Shown here: positions 57,954 to 64,000 of the stretch, piece after piece
How the letters are laid out: every line of letters begins with the position of its first letter
Position numbering within the stretch: position 1 is the stretch's first letter
NCBI GenBank assembly: GCA_018817795.1
Contig: JAHITJ010000117.1
Span: forward strand, 47,501-111,500
Origin: Myxococcota bacterium
Lineage (GTDB): Bacteria > Myxococcota_A > Polyangia > HGW-17
DNA length: 64,000 bases
Direction of reading: 5' to 3'
Made by a program: the position numbers and the translations under genes
The notes under the pieces: generated by a model
What the model was told of the DNA's origin: nothing
What the model saw: the letters and a program-made list of their open reading frames with translations, nothing else
Databases searched by the model: none

Positions 57954-58811
57954 TCAGCGGGTCCAACTGAACTTCAGGTCAATGGGCTTGGCGTACGCCT
58001 TCGCCTCGGGCGAGGGGCTCGCAGGGACCAGGGTCTGCACCTTGCGGTTGGTCTCGGCCAGGCACCGCTTCACCGCCACATCCTGCGCCCGGGAGCCGGT
58101 CACCTGCATCGACTTGAGCCGGCCCTCCGAGAACGTCATCCGCAGGTTGATGTCGCCCGGTTCCAGGGGACTGGAGCGATCCGCCGCGACCAGACAGGCG
58201 CGCAGGATGCGGTGTAAGATCATGGCCGTCCGCCTAATCGCCTCGGGGGCATCGGCCGGCACCGACGGCGAGGCCGTCATCCGCAGCGTGCCCGTCGTGG
58301 GGCCGGTCATCGGCGGCGCCCCGTAGGCGGGGGCCTGGCTGGTGATGGATATCGGACCGATCTGTCCGACGCCGATGTCACCTTGCATCGGTGGTGCTCC
58401 GTAGGCCCCAAGCCCCTGCGGAACCATTCCGTTGGTCTGGGTGCTTCCGACGAGATCGGAGGGCACAGGCTCCTTTGGCGTCAAGGGGGTCACGGGGGGA
58501 TCGGCCGCCATCGTGCCCGTCGCGTCCCCGGTCGGGACCTCGACTTTGACTTCCGGCGGCGGTGCGTCCATGGCCTCGGGCGGTGCGTCCATCGTCCCGG
58601 GGAGGGTTGCCGGCGCATCCTGCGAGGCTGCCTTCCCGGCGGGGTCCTTCGCACACCCGGCAGCTAGGGTAAGTCCGGCGCCCAGCAGCGCGGCCTTCAC
58701 CCACACCGGAAGGCCCACACCGGGCCTCCCGTCCGCCAGTCGTTTCTGCACGGCTTCGATTCTGTCGAGGATGGGATCCCGAAAGTTGGGGCTTGGTTCG
58801 GTCGGTTTCAT
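57954..58811 (-). CDS. Lipoprotein-like protein with AgmX/TonB-type C-terminal domain
   Basis: A 285-residue protein. After a 36-residue N-terminus there is a hydrophobic segment ending LTLAAGC, which is a lipobox or a TM signal-anchor. Residues 55-200 are Pro/Ala/Gly-rich. The last 85 residues resemble the AgmX/PglI C-terminal (TonB-C-like) domain: INLRMTFSEGRLKSMQVTGS and then VAVKRCLAETNRKVQ. AGGAG lies six bases before ATG 58811. It could link envelope complexes across the periplasm. Confidence 0.55.
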   Translation of the reverse strand: MKPTEPSPNFRDPILDRIEAVQKRLADGRPGVGLPVWVKAALLGAGLTLAAGCAKDPAGKAASQDAPATLPGTMDAPPEAMDAPPPEVKVEVPTGDATGTMAADPPVTPLTPKEPVPSDLVGSTQTNGMVPQGLGAYGAPPMQGDIGVGQIGPISITSQAPAYGAPPMTGPTTGTLRMTASPSVPADAPEAIRRTAMILHRILRACLVAADRSSPLEPGDINLRMTFSEGRLKSMQVTGSRAQDVAVKRCLAETNRKVQTLVPASPSPEAKAYAKPIDLKFSWTR

Positions 58812-58845
58812 GAACAACTCCTGCGGCGGTTTCGCGACGCGGGCA

Positions 58846-58851
58846 ATTATA
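58846..58851 (-). promoter_or_regulatory. -10 box (TATAAT) of the AgmX-like gene
   Basis: On the minus strand a perfect TATAAT lies 35 bases before ATG 58811. The -35 region (TGATTT-like) is poor, so an activator or an alternative factor may be needed. Confidence 0.45.
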
Positions 58852-58995
58852 CTCACCGCAAAACCGGAAATCACCTGGATTGTTTCAATGGACCGGAATG
58901 CAGAAAAACGGTTGACAGGGCGTGAAAAATCCTGAAAGTGTTTGTGGGGTGGATTCTTTGATGATTATCATACGTCCTTCCCCGGGATTGGTGTC

Positions 58996-60024
58996 ATGAG
59001 CAACTACGTGGGTCGCGAAATACTTCTGGTCATGCAGGACAATGCAACGGCCAAGAACATCCAGTCCGCCTTCATGAACCTGGGCTTCTGGATCACGGTC
59101 TCATCGGATCTCAAGTCCATACTGGATCTGCTCGACAACAAGTTCTTCGTCGGCGCCATTCTGGAGCAGGACACGCCCAAGCCGGGGTACGGTTTGAAGC
59201 TGGCCCAGAAGATCATCGAGGTCTCCCCGCTGACGGCCACCTACCTCGTGTCGCCCAATCCCGACTTTCCGGCGCTGCTGCAAGCCCATCGCATGGGTCT
59301 CAAGGACTTCGTCCAGCTCGAGGGGGAGTTCCTGCCGTACCTCGTCGGCAGCGTGCGCAAGGCCGCCGAGGAGCTGGAGCACTCCGGCGAACGGGACCGC
59401 CTGCTCAAGGACATGGCCAACCTGCACGGCAAGTTCCTCAAGCAGATGATATCCCTGCACATCAAGTTGATGGAGTCCGAGGAGTCCGCACGCTACCGCG
59501 ATGGCGTGCCCGACGAGGAGCTGCCGCCGTGCAAGGTGCTCATCGTCGATCCCGACGCCACCGTGGCCGAACAACTGCGCGAGCGGATCACCGAGACCGG
59601 CGGCTGGCAGATCACCCATTTGACGTGGGGTGGCGAGGCGCTGGACTTCGGCACCGAAGGGGCCTTCCACATCGCGCTGATCTGCCGGAGCCTGCCGGAT
59701 CTGCCCGGCACCATGGTCTTTCAGACGCTCAAGTCCGACGAGTCCGATGCCAACGTCTTCCTCTTCGATCACGACCAGAAGCAGGCCGGCAGCCTTCTGC
59801 TGTTTGAAAACTCCGTATCCCAGGAGCTGCCGCTGCAGGTGCAGGACGCCGATGACCTGCTCGGCCGGCTGCGCGACCTGCGCCGGATGATGGACACCTC
59901 GTACAAGAAGAAGGAACACCTCAAGACCTTCAAGGCGCAACACTACGACTTCCTGCAGGAATACCAGCGCGTCCAGTTCAAGATGAAGAAAGTGATGCAG
60001 GGGGATGACAAGCCCGAGACTTGA
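58996..60024 (+). CDS. Double pseudo-receiver domain protein
   Basis: A 342-residue cytoplasmic protein with two CheY-like folds. Domain 1 (about 5-125): REILLVMQDNATAKNIQSAF with GAILEQDTPKPGYGLKLAQ, where the phospho-acceptor Asp is replaced by Glu. Domain 2 (about 175-300): CKVLIVDPDATVAEQL with HIALICRSLPDLPGTM, where that site is Arg. A helical linker joins them and a coiled coil ends the protein. The start is ATG 58996 (no strong SD; a GTG at 58942 is possible). Its end overlaps the UbiD-type gene by 20 bases, so it belongs to the mevalonate operon. It may be a constitutive regulator. Confidence 0.65.
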   Translation: MSNYVGREILLVMQDNATAKNIQSAFMNLGFWITVSSDLKSILDLLDNKFFVGAILEQDTPKPGYGLKLAQKIIEVSPLTATYLVSPNPDFPALLQAHRMGLKDFVQLEGEFLPYLVGSVRKAAEELEHSGERDRLLKDMANLHGKFLKQMISLHIKLMESEESARYRDGVPDEELPPCKVLIVDPDATVAEQLRERITETGGWQITHLTWGGEALDFGTEGAFHIALICRSLPDLPGTMVFQTLKSDESDANVFLFDHDQKQAGSLLLFENSVSQELPLQVQDADDLLGRLRDLRRMMDTSYKKKEHLKTFKAQHYDFLQEYQRVQFKMKKVMQGDDKPET

Positions 60025-61249
60025 TTTCCGTTCGTATCTGGACTTCCTCGCCTGCCCTCAGCTTTTCCCGCTTCCCACGGCCGAGAGCCGGGGCCTGGCC
60101 CTGTGCGACCGCTCCGGGGCCTTTTTGACCGCGCCCGGGCCGTCGGGCTTTCGCGCCGCGGCCCACCTCCTGGGCGACCGCACCCGGCTCGAGCGCTTCC
60201 TGGGCGTCGACGACCTCGGTCGCGCGCTGGCCGACGCCATGGACCGGCCCGTGCCGCCACAGCCGGGCGACCCCGCCACCCATCAGGAGCGCACCACCTT
60301 CGACCTGCGCGAGCTGGGCGCCTTTTCGCTTCCCGGCCTGCCGCTCTCGGACTACCTGACCTCGGCGGTGGTGTTCGCCCCCGCGGGCGACGGCGACGTG
60401 AACCTCTCGATCCACCGCGCCCGCGTCCTGGACGCCACCCACCTGGTGCTGCGCGTCGTGCCGCGGCACCTGCACCGGCTGCTGACCGCAGCCGGCGGAC
60501 GCCTGCGCGCGGCCATCGCCTTCGGCGTCGATCCGGCCGTCTCGTTTGCGGCCTCGGTGTCGCTGCCCGCGCCCGGTGGGGAGCTGGCCGTGGCCGGCGG
60601 GCTGGGCCGCGCACCGGTGACCGTCTTTTCAACCCACGGACTGATCCTGCCTGCCTCCTTCGAGTGCCTCCTGATCGGGGAGTTCACCGGTCAGACCGCG
60701 CCCGAGGGTCCGTTCATCGACCTGACCGGCACGGTCGATCCCGTCCGCGAGCAGCCCGTGTTCCGCACCGACCTCATGCTGGTGCGGGAGCACGCCGTGA
60801 TCCCGATGATCCTGCCGTCCTCCTCCGAGCACGCATTACTCATGGGCCTGGCCCGCGAGGCCGGCGTGGGCCGTGCCCTGCGCCCGCTTTACGACGACGA
60901 GCCCCGGGTGCGCCTGAGCGCCGGCGGGTCCGGCTGGCTGCACTGCGTCGTGTCGGGCACCTCGAAGGCCCCCGCCGCGCGGATCGCCGACGCCGCCTTC
61001 ACCGCACACGCCTCGTGCAAGCGCCTGACGCTCATCGACGCCGACCTCGACCCGGACGACCCCGTGGCCGTCGAGTGGGCGCTGGCGACCCGTTTCCAGG
61101 CCGATCACGACCTGATCGTGCGCCCCGGCGAGCACGGCTCCACCCTCGATCCCTCCTCCGACGCCGGCGTCACCGCCCGCTGGGTCCTCGACGCCCGCTG
61201 CCCGCCCGACCGCGACCGCGCCCTGTTCACGCGGCTGCTGGATCTCTGA
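60005..61249 (+). CDS. UbiD-family decarboxylase, probable anhydromevalonate phosphate decarboxylase
   Basis: A 414-residue UbiD homologue. Visible UbiD features are VNLSIHRARVLD (about 132-143, with R138), FGVDPAVSFAAS (about 173-184), APEGPFIDLTGT (about 232-243) and the C-terminal DPVAVEWALATRFQADHDLI with GSTLDPSS. The family needs prenylated FMN from UbiX. Because the next genes are an aconitase X and an IP kinase, the likely reaction is trans-anhydromevalonate 5-phosphate to isopentenyl phosphate, as in archaea. ATG 60005 overlaps the receiver gene. Alternative: another UbiD substrate such as an aromatic acid. Confidence 0.75.
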   Translation: MTSPRLDFRSYLDFLACPQLFPLPTAESRGLALCDRSGAFLTAPGPSGFRAAAHLLGDRTRLERFLGVDDLGRALADAMDRPVPPQPGDPATHQERTTFDLRELGAFSLPGLPLSDYLTSAVVFAPAGDGDVNLSIHRARVLDATHLVLRVVPRHLHRLLTAAGGRLRAAIAFGVDPAVSFAASVSLPAPGGELAVAGGLGRAPVTVFSTHGLILPASFECLLIGEFTGQTAPEGPFIDLTGTVDPVREQPVFRTDLMLVREHAVIPMILPSSSEHALLMGLAREAGVGRALRPLYDDEPRVRLSAGGSGWLHCVVSGTSKAPAARIADAAFTAHASCKRLTLIDADLDPDDPVAVEWALATRFQADHDLIVRPGEHGSTLDPSSDAGVTARWVLDARCPPDRDRALFTRLLDL

Positions 61250-62467
61250 ATGGACCGCACCCTCCCGCTCTTTGCGCTGCCCGTGATCGGCGACACCCCG
61301 GCGCACACCCGGGCGCTGCATCTGATCACGGCCCTGTGCCGGGTCCGGCGCACCGACCGCGTCGTGCCCGTGGCGTCGGCCCACATCAGCGGCGTCTCGT
61401 ACTGGAACCTAGGACCGGCGGGCCTCGAATACCTCGACGAGCTCGCCGCCACCGGCCGCGTGCGGGTGCCGTCCACGCTCAACCCCTGCGCGTTCATGCC
61501 GTCGGCGCCGCCCCCCTGGGTGACCGAAGACGACGCGCGGCTGCAGGCCCGCGTGCTGGCGGCCTACGAGGCCATGGGCGTCACCATGTCCTGCACCTGC
61601 GCGCCGTACCTGACGCAGCCGGCGCCGCTGTTCGGCACGCACCTGGCCTGGGCCGAGAGCTCGGCGGTCACGGTCGCCAACTCCCTGCTGGGCGCCCGCA
61701 CCGAACGGGAGGGCGGCCCCGGCGCCCTGGCCGCGGCCCTGTGCGGCTTCACGCCGTACACCGGGCTGCACCTCGACGCCAACCGCCGGCCCCGCGTCGG
61801 CGTGCGCGTCACGGCCCGGCTCGACGAGCCGGTTCGCATGGGCCTGCTGGGCGCCTGGTATGGCCGCGTGCTGGGAAACGCCGTCCCGCAGTTTCTCTTC
61901 GACGGTCCTTGCGAGCCCACCCGCACCGGCTGGCAGGCGCTGTGCGCGGCGATCATCACCTACGGCGGACCCGCGCTGTTCCATGTGGTCGAGCGCACCC
62001 CCGAGGCCGCCGCCTTCCCCACCCTGCCCGCGCAGGTCACCGTCTCCGACGCCGACCTCGACGACGAGGCCGCACGCCTGACCGATCTGCAGCCCGGCGA
62101 GGGCGTCGACCTGGTCTTCTCCGGCTGTCCGCATCCGGTGGCCGGCACGCAGGCCTGCTTCTTCCATCGCGACGTTCCCGTCGCCGAGGTTGCCGGAAAC
62201 GCTCCCTGGACCCTGCTGGCGGCCCCTGCCGACGCTGGAACGTCGGTTCATGCCGACGCTGGAACGTCGGTTCAAGCCGGCCGCATCCTGACCCTCCCGG
62301 GAGGCTGTCCTGCCGTGTCCCCGCTGCCCCCGGAGGTGAAGACCATCGTCACCGACTCGGCCAAGGCCGCCTTCTACCTGCGCTCACGCGGCTACCGGGT
62401 CGGGCTCGCTCCCACGCAGCGCTGTGTGGAGCTGGGCTCCACGGGGAGGTGGCCCCATGCGACTTGA
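61250..62467 (+). CDS. Aconitase X large subunit, probable phosphomevalonate dehydratase large subunit
   Basis: A 405-residue AcnX-type protein. It carries likely cluster cysteines C80 (STLNPCAFMP), C117 (SCTCAPYL) and C293 (VFSGCPHP), with GTHLAWAESSAVTVANSLLG and then EGGPGALAAALCGFTPYTGL, which is diagnostic of aconitase X. In archaea the large and small subunits form phosphomevalonate dehydratase, making trans-anhydromevalonate phosphate; AcnX also includes cis-3-hydroxyproline dehydratases. Here the UbiD and IPK neighbours favour the mevalonate role. ATG 61250 abuts the UbiD stop with no gap. Residues 327-342 hold a duplicated ADAGTSV unit. Confidence 0.82.
   Translation: MDRTLPLFALPVIGDTPAHTRALHLITALCRVRRTDRVVPVASAHISGVSYWNLGPAGLEYLDELAATGRVRVPSTLNPCAFMPSAPPPWVTEDDARLQARVLAAYEAMGVTMSCTCAPYLTQPAPLFGTHLAWAESSAVTVANSLLGARTEREGGPGALAAALCGFTPYTGLHLDANRRPRVGVRVTARLDEPVRMGLLGAWYGRVLGNAVPQFLFDGPCEPTRTGWQALCAAIITYGGPALFHVVERTPEAAAFPTLPAQVTVSDADLDDEAARLTDLQPGEGVDLVFSGCPHPVAGTQACFFHRDVPVAEVAGNAPWTLLAAPADAGTSVHADAGTSVQAGRILTLPGGCPAVSPLPPEVKTIVTDSAKAAFYLRSRGYRVGLAPTQRCVELGSTGRWPHAT
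62228..62275 (+). repeat. Two 24-bp tandem palindromic units inside the aconitase X gene
   Basis: The units 62228-62251 and 62252-62275 are identical except for their last base. Each contains CCGACG-CTGGAA-CGTCGG, a perfect 6-bp inverted repeat. They encode ADAGTSV[H/Q] twice, an in-frame insert near the C-terminal domain boundary. Confidence 0.85.
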
Positions 62468-63983
62468 AGGGCTCCGCCTCACCGAGGGCGCCGCCTCCGG
62501 CCGCCTGCTGGTCCTGACCGCTCCGCTGTCGTTCTACGGCGGCGTGGATCCGGAGACCGGCGTCCTGGTGCAGGCCGGTCACCCGCAGCATGGCACGTGC
62601 CTGAGCGGACGCATCCTGGCGCTGCCCCACACGTCGGGTTCCACCGTCGGCTCCTGGACGCTACTGCGCATGGCCAGGGTCGGCACCGCCCCCGCGGCCA
62701 TCGTCTCGGCCACCGCCGACGCGGTCCTGGTCACGGGCACCATCGCCGGCGGCATCGTGCATCTGGACGGCATCACCGTGAACGCCGCGCTGGACGGCTG
62801 CGACGCGGTGATCCCGGAGGAAGGTGCGTGGTTGGAAGTGACGGACTGCGGCGACGTGATGAACCGGCCCCCTTTGGCGGGCGCCTCAGGTGGCCGGCCG
62901 GACTCGCACCGAGTCCGCACGCCGGGCATGAGTCCTGCGCCTGAAACGGCACAACCTGCTCCCGGGTCCCCGAAAGCCGGCGGAATCGTCAACGATTCCG
63001 CAAGCGATCGTCCCCGGTCGCCCGACCGTCCCCGGTCGCCTGTGATTGTCAAGCTCGGGGGTTCGCTGATCACCTTCAAGCAAAGCCCGGTGCCCCGGGT
63101 GGACTTCGACCAGCTCGGGAAGCTGGCGCGGCTCCTGGCCGCCAACCTGAAGGCGCCGGCGGTGATCCTGCACGGCGCGGGCTCCTTCGGGCACGGCCCG
63201 GTGGCCCGCGCGGGTGTGCTGGCAAGAGCCCTCGACGACGACGCGCGGCGCGACTGGGGCCGCATCTCTTCCCTGCAGTACCAACTTTCGGCCATCGTCT
63301 GCGAGGCCCTGGCCGACGCAGGTCTGCCGGTGTTCCCGTTCCAGGCCTCGGCCATGGGACACCTCGAAGGCGGCCGCTTCGTCATCACCGACATCGACGC
63401 CCTGCGCCGCGCGCTTTTGGCCGGCTTCATCCCGGTGCTCTACGGCACGCCGTGCTTCTCCGGTGATCCCACCCGCCCCGGCATCGCTTCGGGCGACGAC
63501 CTGGCGCCAGCCCTGGCTTTGGCGATGGGTTACTCGCGCATCGTGCACCTGACCGACGTCGCCGGCGTGCACGCCGAGGATCCGCGGAAAAACCCCGCCG
63601 CCCCCGTGATCCCGTGGATCACGGCAGCAGACGACTCCACAGACCTGCCGCCGTCCTCGGGGTCCTGTCGTCCGACCGGTCCGACGGTCGGCTGGACACC
63701 CCCGTCGTTTGCTGACGCAAGCAGCCGGGGGGCCCCCACCGACGCCCCCCCTCGGCCTTCCGACGGACTCACCCTCATGGTCACTTCCCACCGCTCCGAC
63801 GCGGCCACAGCCACCACCACAACCGACTTCGACGTCACCGGTGAGATGGCCGGCAAGGTGAAAAAACTCCTCGACGTAGCAGCCGAGGGCGTCACCTCGT
63901 GGATCGTCGACGGACGCGACGAGGCGGCGGTCGCTGCCGCGCTGGCCGGGCTCCCTGCGGGCACGGTGGTGGGTGGGAAGTGA
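62457..63983 (+). CDS. Fusion: aconitase X small subunit (swivel) + isopentenyl phosphate kinase
   Basis: A 508-residue bifunctional protein. Residues 1-133 match the AcnX small subunit/DUF126 swivel domain: ASGRLLVLTAPLSFYGGVD, then LSGRILALPHTSGSTVGS. A Pro/Ser/Arg-rich linker spans about 134-194. From 196 the amino-acid-kinase fold of isopentenyl phosphate kinase begins: VIVKLGGSLITFKQ, then HGAGSFGH (239-246, conserved His246), SGDDLAPALALAMG, TDVAGVHAEDP (366-376), and DVTGEMAGKVKKLL (459-472). A second low-complexity insert lies at about 393-452. ATG 62457 follows GGAGGTGG and overlaps the previous gene by 11 bases. It would pair with the large subunit and make IPP. Confidence 0.82.
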   Translation: MRLEGLRLTEGAASGRLLVLTAPLSFYGGVDPETGVLVQAGHPQHGTCLSGRILALPHTSGSTVGSWTLLRMARVGTAPAAIVSATADAVLVTGTIAGGIVHLDGITVNAALDGCDAVIPEEGAWLEVTDCGDVMNRPPLAGASGGRPDSHRVRTPGMSPAPETAQPAPGSPKAGGIVNDSASDRPRSPDRPRSPVIVKLGGSLITFKQSPVPRVDFDQLGKLARLLAANLKAPAVILHGAGSFGHGPVARAGVLARALDDDARRDWGRISSLQYQLSAIVCEALADAGLPVFPFQASAMGHLEGGRFVITDIDALRRALLAGFIPVLYGTPCFSGDPTRPGIASGDDLAPALALAMGYSRIVHLTDVAGVHAEDPRKNPAAPVIPWITAADDSTDLPPSSGSCRPTGPTVGWTPPSFADASSRGAPTDAPPRPSDGLTLMVTSHRSDAATATTTTDFDVTGEMAGKVKKLLDVAAEGVTSWIVDGRDEAAVAAALAGLPAGTVVGGK

Positions 63984-63985
63984 CC

Positions 63986-64000
63986 ATGAGGGTGAGTCCG
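63986..64000 (+). CDS. Start of the next operon gene (truncated by the window edge)
   Basis: An ATG at 63986, two bases after the fusion gene stop and with GGGAAGTGA upstream, begins MRVSP before the window ends. It is probably the next mevalonate-operon gene, but nothing can be said of its product. Confidence 0.35.

Overview
The window is a GC-rich bacterial chromosome segment with strong GGAGG-type ribosome binding sites. It is dominated by housekeeping genes mixed with secreted cysteine-rich lipoproteins, WD40 and beta-propeller proteins and carboxypeptidase-regulatory repeat proteins. That mix, together with a CGNG...EGEECD cysteine-rich motif, a Ser/Thr kinase fused to WD40 repeats and a FliA/WhiG-type sigma factor, suggests a relative of the Myxococcota or the former Deltaproteobacteria. 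A NifU-like/GGGtGRT pair and a potassium-type membrane pyrophosphatase hint at anaerobic or low-energy growth. The lineage is inferred; there is no rRNA gene to place it. I see no insertion sequence, CRISPR array, prophage or rRNA operon.

Layout. 1-8.7 kb: a TerB-fold protein, a murein endopeptidase, Lon, an OFA-type MFS carrier, a Cys-rich lipoprotein, aminopeptidase P, a CBM9-like protein and a frameshifted pentapeptide-like gene. 8.8-14.5 kb (minus): hppA, pth, rplY/ctc, prs, tRNA-Gln and a sigma factor. 14.5-30 kb: an AT-rich regulatory stretch, a HAD phosphatase, a secreted propeller protein, a 1576-residue protein ending in an alpha/beta-hydrolase-like domain, a CUB/P-domain exoprotein, argS with a small membrane protein, and a CarboxypepD_reg-PDZ protein. 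29.6-35.3 kb (minus): rpsB-tsf-pyrH-mlaC-like, then a long disordered protein overlapping ubiX. 35.3-47 kb: Fe-S scaffold plus GGGtGRT, an APH-like kinase, rocD with a GreA-like factor, a lipoprotein with a Lon-like (S16) fold, a Spy-like protein overlapping a PRMT-like methyltransferase, a zinc-ribbon coiled-coil protein and a CAU tRNA. 47-58.8 kb: lipoproteins, membrane proteins with Cys clusters and a WD40 kinase.

The most interesting region is 58,996-64,000. A pseudo-receiver protein overlaps a UbiD-family decarboxylase, which abuts an aconitase-X large subunit, which overlaps a fusion of the aconitase-X small subunit to isopentenyl phosphate kinase. Together these are the three distinguishing steps of the archaeal-type mevalonate pathway: phosphomevalonate dehydratase, anhydromevalonate phosphate decarboxylase and IP kinase. 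The UbiD enzyme needs prenylated FMN, and ubiX lies about 27 kb upstream. A bacterial operon of this kind, with the dehydratase small subunit welded to the final kinase and palindromic low-complexity inserts inside the genes, is the best candidate for a little-described system here. HMG-CoA synthase, HMG-CoA reductase and mevalonate kinase are not in the window; the next gene begins at the right edge.
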